From Planctomycetota bacterium (GTDB lineage Bacteria > Planctomycetota > Planctomycetia > Pirellulales > Pirellulaceae): a DNA stretch of 12,357 nucleotides. The position numbers were made by a program, and so were the translations under genes. This document shows, one piece after another, positions 1-6,463 of the stretch; the first letter of the stretch is position 1, and each line of letters opens with the position of its first letter. The notes beneath the pieces were generated by a model, which was not told where the DNA came from, ran no database searches, and saw only the letters and a program-made list of their open reading frames with translations. The stretch covers positions 1 to 12,357 of the forward strand of contig JAPLNJ010000971.1 of the NCBI GenBank assembly GCA_026692885.1, written 5' to 3'.

Positions 1-133
1 AGGCCGGATTGTCCGGCTGATTTGCAGCAGCTTATCTTGGCGCACTCATAGTGGTCATTCTAGCAGTTTCTTCAGCCACTGCCCAACCGTCGGCAAGCCC
101 GCTAGAATAACGGCGGAAAGAGACGTGTTGCGG
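1..133. other. Left edge, upstream of moaE; no assignable gene
   Basis: One forward frame is open from the first base and stops at a TAG at 49-51. It could be the last 16 residues of an upstream gene, ending in LILAHS. It does not end in the Gly-Gly expected of MoaD, so it gives no support for a moaD immediately upstream. A short perfect inverted repeat (GCCGGA, 3-base loop, TCCGGC) lies at 3-17 but has no T-run after it. The purine-rich GGAAAG at 115-120 is the only ribosome-binding-like sequence before moaE. Confidence 0.3.
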
Positions 134-568
134 ATGATCGAGATCACGGACCAGACCATCGAGACGGCCACCGTCCTGCAGCAGGTCGCTTCGACCCAAG
201 CCGGAGCGGTCGTGCTGTTCTTGGGCACGGCGCGCGAGTTGACCGGAGACCGCCGGACGGCGTCCCTGGAATATGAGTGCTACGGCGAGATGGCCCGCAA
301 GCAACTGGCCGCACTGGAGGCCGAGGCGCGCGAACGCTGGCCGTTGGTCGGTTGTGCCATCGTGCACCGCATCGGACGGTTGGAACTGGGCGAAGCCGCC
401 GTCGCCATCGCCGTCAGTGCCCCGCATCGCCGCGAAGCGTTCGAGGCTGGCCAGTGGTTGATCGACACGCTCAAACAAGTCGTGCCGATCTGGAAGAAGG
501 AGAATTGGGCCGATGGCACGTCCGAATGGGTACAGCCGGACGAAGGATTTGGGACGAAGGATTATTGA
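134..568 (+). CDS. moaE: Molybdopterin synthase catalytic subunit MoaE
   Basis: MoaE is the large subunit of cytoplasmic molybdopterin synthase. With thiocarboxylated MoaD it puts two sulfurs into cyclic pyranopterin monophosphate to give molybdopterin. The 144-residue product has the family's usual length. Recognisable segments are FLGTAR (29-34), LEYECYGEMA (from 45), VHRIGRLELGE, the PHRREAFEA helix, and VPIWKKE with the lysine pair K121/K122 that corresponds to the active-site lysine region. The ATG at 134 gives a typical N-terminus (MIEITDQ). A GTG at 125, nine bases upstream and in frame, sits closer to GGAAAG (115-120) and is a credible alternative. moaA lies downstream on the same strand, separated by a palindromic element, which fits one cofactor-synthesis cluster. 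No moaD or moaC is visible. Confidence 0.93.
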   Translation: MIEITDQTIETATVLQQVASTQAGAVVLFLGTARELTGDRRTASLEYECYGEMARKQLAALEAEARERWPLVGCAIVHRIGRLELGEAAVAIAVSAPHRREAFEAGQWLIDTLKQVVPIWKKENWADGTSEWVQPDEGFGTKDY

Positions 569-604
569 GTCCTGCGCTGCTAACGGAATGACGCACTGAG
601 GGGC

Positions 605-700
605 GGGCTCAGACGTACAGAATTCAAAATTGGCGGAGCTACGTTTTCGCCTTCGGAGAGCGACCTACCCGCCAATTCTGAATTCTGTACGTCTGAGCCC
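605..700. repeat. 96-bp palindromic repeat, copy 1 (MITE/REP-like)
   Basis: Two 32-base arms, 605-636 and 669-700, are reverse complements with one mismatch. The arms begin GGGCTCAGACGTACAGAATT and the loop is 32 bases. The element fills most of the space between moaE and moaA. It is exactly as long as the palindrome at 1791-1886 and shares CGGAGAGC at nearly the same offset, so the two look like diverged members of one non-autonomous family. In RNA it would form a long hairpin and could affect moaE-moaA cotranscription. There is no T-run typical of a Rho-independent terminator. Confidence 0.85.
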
Positions 701-728
701 TACATAGTCATAAGGGCGAAGGACCAAA

Positions 729-1715
729 ATGCTAATCGACTCCTTCGGCCGCGTGCACCGGAATCTGCGGATCAGCGTCACCGATCGCTGCAACATCCGC
801 TGCTTCTACTGCATGCCGAACGAAGCGGTGACGTTCCAGCCACGCAGCGAGTTACTGACGTTCGAGGAGATCGTGCGGTTCGTCCGCGTGGCCGCTCCGC
901 TCGGCGTGAATCGGCTGCGGCTCACGGGCGGGGAACCGTTGGTGCGGGCGGAACTGCCGAAACTGGTCGCGGCCTTGGCCCAGGTGCCGGGGATCGAAGA
1001 CCTGGCCATGACCACCAACGGCCTCCTGCTGGCCGACCAGGCCCCAGCGCTGAAAGCGGCCGGTCTGCGCCGGTTGAACATCAGCCTGGACACGCTCAGC
1101 GAGGCAACCTTTCGCCACATCACGCGGCGCGGCGGGCTGGCTCGCGTGCTGGACGGCATCGCCCTGGCCCAGCGACTGGGCTTCGAGCGAATTCGCCTGA
1201 ATGCCGTGGTGATCCGCGGCGTCACCGAGAACGATATTGTCCCCCTGGCCGGCTTTGCTCGCGAGCACGACGTGGAGCTCCGGTTTCTGGAATTCATGCC
1301 CTTGGACGCCGACCGGCAATGGCAAGACCAACACGTCGTGTCGGGAGACGAGATCTGTGCGCGGTTGCAGGAGACCTTTGGTCCCCTGGTTCCGGCGGAC
1401 CGCCCGGATCCCAGCCAGCCTGCCATGGATTTCCGGTTCGCGGATGGCCGGGGCCGCATCGGACTGATTTCGCCCGTCACGCAACCGTTCTGCCACGACT
1501 GCAATCGGCTGCGAATCACGGCCGAAGGCCAGGTGCGGAACTGCCTGTTTTCGACCGTCGAGTGGGACGCTCGCCAGCTGTTGCGGAACGGCGGCAGTGA
1601 CGAGCAATTGGCTGAGTTAGTGCAAACCTGCGTGTCCGCCAAGAAAGTCGGACACGGCATTGATTCGCCGGTGTTCGTGCGACCCGAGCGAGCGATGTAC
1701 CAAATCGGCGGCTGA
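729..1715 (+). CDS. moaA: GTP 3',8-cyclase MoaA (radical SAM)
   Basis: MoaA catalyses the first step of molybdenum cofactor synthesis. It uses S-adenosylmethionine and two [4Fe-4S] clusters to convert GTP to 3',8-cyclo-7,8-dihydro-GTP, which MoaC then processes. The radical-SAM cluster motif C21-x3-C25-x2-C28 lies in TDRCNIRCFYCMP, followed by the SAM-binding TGGEPL near residue 66. The C-terminal cluster that binds GTP is C255-x2-C258-x13-C272. The protein ends in the conserved Gly-Gly (YQIGG). At 328 residues it is full length. The ATG at 729 has GAAGGA about six bases upstream, a good ribosome binding site. It is downstream of moaE in the same direction with a palindromic element between them, so cotranscription is possible but not shown. 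Confidence 0.97.
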   Translation: MLIDSFGRVHRNLRISVTDRCNIRCFYCMPNEAVTFQPRSELLTFEEIVRFVRVAAPLGVNRLRLTGGEPLVRAELPKLVAALAQVPGIEDLAMTTNGLLLADQAPALKAAGLRRLNISLDTLSEATFRHITRRGGLARVLDGIALAQRLGFERIRLNAVVIRGVTENDIVPLAGFAREHDVELRFLEFMPLDADRQWQDQHVVSGDEICARLQETFGPLVPADRPDPSQPAMDFRFADGRGRIGLISPVTQPFCHDCNRLRITAEGQVRNCLFSTVEWDARQLLRNGGSDEQLAELVQTCVSAKKVGHGIDSPVFVRPERAMYQIGG

Positions 1716-1790
1716 GCGCAAAATGGTTCTCGAACTGGTGTCGTCAAGAATGAGATTTAGCGGTTCGGCACGGGTGGCGTCGCGAGACGA

Positions 1791-1886
1791 GGGTCTGTCG
1801 TTCAAATTTCATTTTTCGCCGCGGAGACGTCTCGTCAGTACGGAGAGCATTGTCGCCGCGAAAAATGAAATTTGAAGGACAGACCC
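1791..1886. repeat. 96-bp palindromic repeat, copy 2 (MITE/REP-like)
   Basis: The arms at 1791-1819 and 1858-1886 are reverse complements over 29 bases with one G-G mismatch. The left arm begins GGGTCTGTCGTTCAAATTTC. The centre carries CGGAGAGC at 1841-1848, as in the element at 605-700. The GGGTCTGTC/GACAGACCC ends resemble the termini of REP-like elements moved by IS200-type (RAYT) transposases; that link is an inference and no transposase is present here. The element ends 43 bases before the start of the short-chain dehydrogenase gene. Confidence 0.85.
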
Positions 1887-1929
1887 CAGCCACATCGACC
1901 TCTAACAGGTTCCTCCACGGAAATCACTC

Positions 1930-2619
1930 ATGCCACAACCACAGCGTATCATTCTTATCACCGGGGTAGGCCGCGGCCTGGGCGCCGCCATGACGGAAGA
2001 GTTTGTCCGGTTGGGACATCGCGTGGTGGGCTGCGCGCGAGCGGCTGCCGCAATGGAGCAACTGGCGGCGAGATTCCCGCCGCCGCACGATTTCGGCGTG
2101 GTGGATGTGTGCGACGACGCTCAGGTCGACGCCTGGGCGGGGCGGGTGCTAAGCGCGGTCGGCCCGCCCGATCTACTGGTGAACAACGCGGCCCTGATCA
2201 ATCGGAACGCGTGCTTGTGGGAGGTGCCGCCGGACGAGTTTGCACACGTAATCGACGTGAATATCAAAGGCGTCTACCACGTGCTGCGGCATTTCCTGCC
2301 GGCGATGATCCAGCGTGGCCGCGGCGTGATTGTCAATTTCAGTTCCGGTTGGGGCCGTGCCACGTCGCCCGAGGTCGCACCTTACTGCGCTACCAAGTGG
2401 GCCATCGAGGGCCTGACGCGGGCGCTGGCCCAGGAGTTGCCTCGCGGGATGGCGGCCGTGCCGCTCAACCCCGGCATCATCCATACGCAGATGCTGGAGA
2501 CTTGCTTCGGGACCGACGCGCGAGCGTACCCGACCCCGCAGCAGTGGGCCACGACTGCCGTGCCGTTCCTTCTGAGCCTGGGACCGAAACACAACGGCCA
2601 GCCCTTGGCGGCACCGTGA
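1930..2619 (+). CDS. Short-chain dehydrogenase/reductase (classical SDR)
   Basis: A cytoplasmic NAD(P)-dependent oxidoreductase of the classical SDR family. Its substrate cannot be read from the sequence. Visible signatures are the nucleotide-binding TGVGRGLG (11-18), the NNA motif at 85-87, the catalytic serine at about S139 in FSSGWG, and YxxxK as Y152/K156 (YCATK). The PG motif (LNPGIIHTQM) follows the active site, as expected. At 229 residues it is slightly short for the family but complete. The ATG at 1930 puts the Rossmann motif at the right distance from the N-terminus; there is no strong Shine-Dalgarno before it. It follows moaA on the same strand, but a 96-bp palindrome separates them and nothing ties it to cofactor synthesis. 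Confidence 0.92.
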   Translation: MPQPQRIILITGVGRGLGAAMTEEFVRLGHRVVGCARAAAAMEQLAARFPPPHDFGVVDVCDDAQVDAWAGRVLSAVGPPDLLVNNAALINRNACLWEVPPDEFAHVIDVNIKGVYHVLRHFLPAMIQRGRGVIVNFSSGWGRATSPEVAPYCATKWAIEGLTRALAQELPRGMAAVPLNPGIIHTQMLETCFGTDARAYPTPQQWATTAVPFLLSLGPKHNGQPLAAP

Positions 2620-2628
2620 GGTGCTGAA

Positions 2629-2744
2629 ATGGCTCTCCAGAGCCGTACAGGATCCGCGCTGCCGGTTCCTGACGCTTCGTACCGGGCAAGAGTCGTCGGC
2701 AATTCGGCCAATCGCTGTCGAACTACACGGCTCAGGAGAGCCAT
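2629..2744. repeat. Pair of GGCTC/GAGCC hairpins in inverted orientation
   Basis: The 18-base segments at 2629-2646 and 2727-2744 are reverse complements with one mismatch. Each is also a small hairpin itself: GGCTC-TCCA-GAGCC at 2631-2644 and GGCTC-AGGA-GAGCC at 2729-2742. The unit starts ten bases after the dehydrogenase stop codon and lies between two convergent genes, so it could act as a two-way transcription barrier. The organisation resembles a REP doublet (BIME). No T-run follows either hairpin. Confidence 0.7.
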
Positions 2745-2760
2745 GCTACGGGACGCGGCT

Positions 2761-2893
2761 TCAAATCTTCCCCAGCTCCTGGAACATCGTATCGGCCGCC
2801 AGCTCGTCCGGTTGGGCGGCATGCATGTCAGCGGCCAAATCGTCCAGCCAGTCCTCGCCCTTCGCCCCGATCCGTAGCCGACGCGCGCCGTTT
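2761..2893 (-). other. Out-of-frame, coding-like C-terminal extension of the epimerase
   Basis: In the +1 frame relative to the epimerase, the reverse strand stays open past the annotated stop to a TGA at 2763-2761. This tail contains EDWLDDLAADMH and DELAADTMFQELGKI. It has high third-position GC and an acidic, helical composition, unlike the glycine/arginine-rich last 20 residues of the annotated frame. The switch point is close to a run of five A's on the coding strand (2891-2895). Removing one base there joins the two frames. It may be a recent frameshift, a sequence error, programmed slippage, or a chance open frame. Confidence 0.4.
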
Positions 2894-3856
2894 TTCGAGC
2901 ACCGATTCAATGATCCCGTTGAGATCGAATCGGTTACGATGCTGCACGATCTGATGCAGACGTGTCAGGTCCGGCACGCGGCAGCGGACGTCCTCGAAGT
3001 CTTCGTCGTACGCCTTGGCATAGCTCTGGAATTCCACGCGCGAGTTGGACTTCGCAATCGCAATCACGCGTTCGGCCAGTTCCAGGATCGAGACGGGCTG
3101 GTCGCTGCCCACATTGAATACACGGCCCAAGGCGACTGGCGTGTCCATCAGTTCCAGGACCGTGGCGACCACGTCGGCCACATGCGCGAAGCAGCGAGTC
3201 TGCCGGCCGTCGTCATGCACGATCAGCGGCTTGTCGGCCAACGCCGCATCCACAAACCTCGGCAGCACCATGCCGTAGGCTCCGGTCTGACGCGGCCCCA
3301 CGACATTGAAAAAACGACCGATTACGACGGGTAACTGGTACTCGCGCGCGCACGCCAAGGCCAAGAACTCGTCGATCGCTTTCGACGCGCCGTAGGACCA
3401 GCGGGCCTTGGTCGTGGCCCCGAACACCAAATCCTCTTCTTCGGTCCAGCGCGGCTTGGGGTTCTTGCCGTAGACCTCGCTGGTGCTGGCCAGGAAGAAT
3501 TTCACGGGCCGGCCGCGTTTCCAGCTGTGCACCAGTTCATCCAGTAATAGTTCCGTGGGGTGGATGTTGCGTTGAATGGTCTCCATCGGCTGGCGGGCGA
3601 TCAGCGCCACGCCGACTGCGGCCGCCAGATGATAGACCTCATCTGCGACGGCTACGGTGCGAGCCACCAGGCGCGGTTCGGCCAGGTTGCCCCGGATGCA
3701 TTCCAGGCGCGGATGCTCGCGGACCTCCGCCAGATTTTCAAAGGTGCCCGTGGACTCATCGTCCACCACGGTCACCCGATCTCCGCGCGCCAGGAGGGCT
3801 TCGGCCAGATGAGAACCAATGAACCCCGCCCCGCCGGTGACCAAGACGTGTTTCAC
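2828..3856 (-). CDS. NAD-dependent sugar-nucleotide epimerase/dehydratase (extended SDR)
   Basis: A cytoplasmic extended-SDR enzyme of the kind that epimerises, dehydrates or decarboxylates nucleotide sugars for surface polysaccharides. The exact substrate is uncertain; UDP- and dTDP-sugar 4-epimerases or 4,6-dehydratases are closest in appearance. The N-terminus carries the NAD-binding TGGAGFIGSH (7-16). A conserved acidic residue follows at VVDDES, then LASTSEVYG, the catalytic YxxxK as YGASK, and the GRFFNVVGPRQ motif. The GTG at 3856 gives the canonical start (MKHVLVTGG); an in-frame GTG at 3886 would add ten residues. Neither has a strong ribosome binding site. It is downstream of the Gfo/Idh/MocA gene with about 54 bases between them, probably one transcript. 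The last 20 residues look like a frameshifted tail (see 2761-2893). Confidence 0.9.
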   Translation of the reverse strand: MKHVLVTGGAGFIGSHLAEALLARGDRVTVVDDESTGTFENLAEVREHPRLECIRGNLAEPRLVARTVAVADEVYHLAAAVGVALIARQPMETIQRNIHPTELLLDELVHSWKRGRPVKFFLASTSEVYGKNPKPRWTEEEDLVFGATTKARWSYGASKAIDEFLALACAREYQLPVVIGRFFNVVGPRQTGAYGMVLPRFVDAALADKPLIVHDDGRQTRCFAHVADVVATVLELMDTPVALGRVFNVGSDQPVSILELAERVIAIAKSNSRVEFQSYAKAYDEDFEDVRCRVPDLTRLHQIVQHRNRFDLNGIIESVLEKRRASATDRGEGRGLAGRFGR

Positions 3857-3910
3857 GAGATGTGCTTTCTGGTAAATAACTGCCACGCGACACGTGGGAA
3901 CAAGGCGGGC

Positions 3911-5014
3911 CTACCCAACCGTGACCCATTTCCGTTCCCGCGACGCTTGATACAGGGCCTCCATGACCTTCACGCGTGCCGCCGCTTCGCGCGGGGTCAC
4001 GAGGGGCAGATTCTTTTCGCCCGCCACGGCGCTGACAAATTGCAGCAGCGGGTGGTCCGGCCCGGTGGGCAGTTTTCCCCACGGGCGAGCGCCGTCGGCA
4101 CCCTGGACCCGCTTGGTACGGAGGTATAACCGGTCGTTGAACACGACCGCCTGGCCTTCGGTGCCGGTGACCAGCAAGCCCACGGGATTCTCCGGTTCTA
4201 CCCAGCCTGCGGAGATCGTTCCCGTCACCCCGTTCTTGAACCGAATCATCCCCTGGCCGGTTTCGTCGCAGTTCGGGTAGCGGCCGGTCACGGTGCGGAT
4301 ATCCGCCGTGACGGCCTCGACGTCGCCCATCAGCCACATGAGCAGGTCCAACGCATGCGTGCCGATATCAGCGAAACTACCCAAGGCTCCCCACTTGGGA
4401 TCGACCGTCCACTTGAATTCCTGGTCGAACTCGCCCTGCAGGACGCAATCATTGCAGAAGGAACAGTGGACACGCACGATTTTGCCGAGGTTCCCCTGCT
4501 CGATGTTCTCTCGGATGAAAATGTGCTTGGGGATGGTACGCAGGTGATAGCCGCTGGTGAACAGCACGCCGGCCTGTTCCAGGGCGGCGGCGATTTCTGC
4601 GGCATCCTTGGCGCCGGCGCCCAGGGGTTTCTCGATGAACACGTGCTTCTTGGCTTGCGCCGCCGCGGTCGCCAGTTCCGCGTGCAAGCGGGTCTCCGCG
4701 AGAATCACCACGCCCGTTACGCCCGGATCGCCCAGGACCTCGGCGACCGTTTTCGCTGTTTTGGCGCCACAGTCGGAGGCGTGTTTTTCGGCCCGTGCCG
4801 CGACGTGGTCCCAAACGTAGGCCACTTTCACGTCCTCGCGGGTTCTCAGCATACCCAAGAACATTGGCGTGTGTAGATGCGCGGCACCCAGCAGGGCCAG
4901 GGTCACGCTCTTATTCTCCGCGGCCTGAGCTGTTGTGCCTGCCAGCACCACCGTGCCAGCCACACCAGCCGCCTTGACGAAATCCCTGCGTGTCATTGAT
5001 TGCCGACGAGACAT
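3911..5014 (-). CDS. Tat-exported Gfo/Idh/MocA family oxidoreductase
   Basis: Probable NAD(P)-dependent sugar or inositol-type oxidoreductase, exported folded by the twin-arginine pathway. The N-terminus has the Tat motif RRDFVK after a short basic stretch, then a hydrophobic segment (AAGVAGTVVLAGTTAQA) with an Ala-x-Ala cleavage site. The Rossmann region (LALLGAAHLHTP) lacks the usual GxGxxG. The EKP motif is at 128-130 with K129 as the presumed catalytic lysine, and the C-terminal domain shows GSFADIGTHALDLLMW. At 367 residues it has the usual length. The ATG at 5014 gives MSRRQSMTRRDF; an internal ATG at 4996 would also keep the Tat motif. It is divergent from a second Tat-exported protein at 5257 and is followed by the epimerase, which suggests a carbohydrate-related cluster. 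Substrate unknown. Confidence 0.92.
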   Translation of the reverse strand: MSRRQSMTRRDFVKAAGVAGTVVLAGTTAQAAENKSVTLALLGAAHLHTPMFLGMLRTREDVKVAYVWDHVAARAEKHASDCGAKTAKTVAEVLGDPGVTGVVILAETRLHAELATAAAQAKKHVFIEKPLGAGAKDAAEIAAALEQAGVLFTSGYHLRTIPKHIFIRENIEQGNLGKIVRVHCSFCNDCVLQGEFDQEFKWTVDPKWGALGSFADIGTHALDLLMWLMGDVEAVTADIRTVTGRYPNCDETGQGMIRFKNGVTGTISAGWVEPENPVGLLVTGTEGQAVVFNDRLYLRTKRVQGADGARPWGKLPTGPDHPLLQFVSAVAGEKNLPLVTPREAAARVKVMEALYQASRERKWVTVG

Positions 5015-5155
5015 GATCGCGTCACATCCGACTTAGGTTCCTAAGAGCACGTTCGCCCGTACCCAACGTCCGGGCCGCAGGGCATCCATTGTCGCCGCTC
5101 TTGGCCGAACAGGAAACCCGGGGGCCAAAGATTTGTGCGGGTCGCCAGGATGGGT

Positions 5156-5183
5156 TTGCTTGACGGCCAATTTCGGGCATAAT
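5156..5183 (+). promoter_or_regulatory. Possible sigma70-like promoter for the AKR-like gene
   Basis: CATAAT at 5178-5183 is a good -10 match. The best-spaced upstream hexamer is TTGCTT at 5156-5161 (16-base gap), a poor -35. TTGACG at 5160-5165 is a better hexamer but only 12 bases from the -10. The site lies in the 242-base divergent intergenic region, about 74 bases before the ATG. Confidence 0.25.
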
Positions 5184-5256
5184 GCTTCCTCGGCACTTCG
5201 ATGGTTGGGCTTCGTTCGTAGTGACCGTTCCTCGAACCCCTACTGGGAGACTGCAA

Positions 5257-6366
5257 ATGGCAGACAGCAAGCTGAATCGCCGAGAGTTCGTGTACGAGAG
5301 CGCCTTGGCCGCGGCGGGACTGGCGGCGGGCCTGACGGCCACCAAGACGGTGCACGCTGGCAATCCGACGCAGGAAGATACCAGCAAGATTCCCAGCTAT
5401 AACGCGGAGATGGAATACCGCCGCTGTGGCAAAACCAATCTGATGATTTCCGCCGTCTGCTTGGGCGGACATTGGAAGCGAGTGGACAAAGTGCTCCCCA
5501 ATAAGGCCGGTGGCCAAGGCTGGCTCGGCTGGGGCGCCGGCGATCCCGATTTCGACAAGAACCGCAGCGACGTGGTCGGCCGCTGCATTGACCGCGGCAT
5601 CAACTACATCGACGCTTGCTGGAGCAACGAGGTGATTGCCTACAGCAAGGCCCTCAAGGGACGCCGCGACAAGATGTACCTGGGCTATTCCTGGGGCCAC
5701 ACGGAAGTCCGCTTCCCCGAGTGGCGGACCTTCGCGAAACTGAAGCAAGGCTTTCAAGAGGGGTTGAAGACAGCTGGCCAGGAATACGTCGACCTGTGGC
5801 GCATTACCTGCCACGAGGAAAGCAGCCGGCACACCGACGGAGAGATCGAGGAACTGATCAAGGCTTTGGACTGGGCCAAGCAGAGCGGACTGGCCCGGTT
5901 TACCGGTATCTCCTCGCACGATCGTCCGCACATCAAGAAACTCATCGAAAAGTACCCGCAACAACTCGAAGTGATCTGCACGCCGTACACCGCCAAGACG
6001 AAAGTGTTGACCGACGAGAGCGGGCTGTGGGCCGGGATGAAGCAGCACGACGTGGGTTGGTTCGGCATCAAGCCATTCGCCAGCAATTCGCTCTTCAAGG
6101 GTGACAGTAGTCCGGGGAATCCCGCTGCCAAAGAGGACGATCGGCTTGCCCGGCTCGCCATTCGCCATATCCTGTGCAACCCGGCCATTACAGCGCCGAT
6201 CCCGGGGCTGATCACCGTCCAGCAGGTGGACAACATGGCCCTAGCCATCAAGGAACGGCGCGAGTTGGACACGGAAGAGAAGGCGGAACTAGATCGGGCG
6301 ATGGAGCGGGCCTGGGCCAACCTGCCCGCCAAGTACCAGTGGCTCAAGGACTGGGAATACGTCTAG
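5257..6366 (+). CDS. Tat-exported aldo/keto reductase-like protein, catalytic tetrad apparently missing
   Basis: The product has the TIM-barrel layout of the aldo/keto reductase superfamily: an N-terminal CGKTNLMISAVCLGG strand, the barrel, and a C-terminal NADPH-site-like region (ITAPIPGLITVQQVDN). The ATG at 5257 is chosen because the Tat motif NRREFVYESAL then falls at residues 7-17 and GGGAGA lies upstream. A longer frame starting at 5182 would bury the signal. By manual alignment, Asp is kept (D119). The catalytic Tyr of DTAxxYG aligns with N124 in DACWSNE. The Lys of LATK aligns with S145 in YLGYSWG. The His of LYQLH aligns with T184 in LWRITCHEE. Reductase chemistry of the usual type is therefore doubtful. 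The mature 369-residue precursor would act outside the cytoplasm, perhaps on sugars with its divergent Gfo/Idh/MocA neighbour. Confidence 0.88.
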   Translation: MADSKLNRREFVYESALAAAGLAAGLTATKTVHAGNPTQEDTSKIPSYNAEMEYRRCGKTNLMISAVCLGGHWKRVDKVLPNKAGGQGWLGWGAGDPDFDKNRSDVVGRCIDRGINYIDACWSNEVIAYSKALKGRRDKMYLGYSWGHTEVRFPEWRTFAKLKQGFQEGLKTAGQEYVDLWRITCHEESSRHTDGEIEELIKALDWAKQSGLARFTGISSHDRPHIKKLIEKYPQQLEVICTPYTAKTKVLTDESGLWAGMKQHDVGWFGIKPFASNSLFKGDSSPGNPAAKEDDRLARLAIRHILCNPAITAPIPGLITVQQVDNMALAIKERRELDTEEKAELDRAMERAWANLPAKYQWLKDWEYV

Positions 6367-6391
6367 TGCCTTGTTCAAGAAAAAAGCACGG

Positions 6392-6430
6392 CCTCGCTGG
6401 CCATCCTTGATACCCGAAGCGTCAGCGAGG
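6392..6430. repeat. CCTCGCTG/CAGCGAGG inverted repeat
   Basis: Eight-base arms at 6392-6399 and 6423-6430 flank a 23-base loop containing CCCGAAGCGTCAGCGAGG. A CCCGAAGCG(T)xAGCGAGG motif is, from memory, a common intergenic repeat in Pirellulaceae-type genomes. It lies between the AKR-like stop and the start of the TPR gene, and supports starting the TPR gene downstream of it. Confidence 0.5.
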
Positions 6431-6463
6431 ACGCCCCTGTCCAGAAAGGAGAACGATTCGGCC

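Noticed and set aside
605..700. Molybdenum-cofactor riboswitch before moaA
   Set aside because: The sequence is a simple long palindrome with a same-length relative at 1791-1886, which points to a mobile repeat and not to a multi-helix aptamer.
806..1747. 313-codon reverse open frame opposite moaA
   Set aside because: moaA is unambiguous on the forward strand with both cluster motifs; the reverse translation is arginine/serine-rich with no family features.
1872..2627. 251-codon forward frame overlapping the dehydrogenase
   Set aside because: It overlaps the SDR gene in another frame, starts inside the 96-bp palindrome, and is arginine/glycine-rich with no motif.
5041..6168. 375-codon reverse open frame opposite the AKR-like gene
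   Set aside because: It overlaps a clear Tat-signal coding gene on the other strand and crosses the divergent promoter region; it is a GC-driven shadow.
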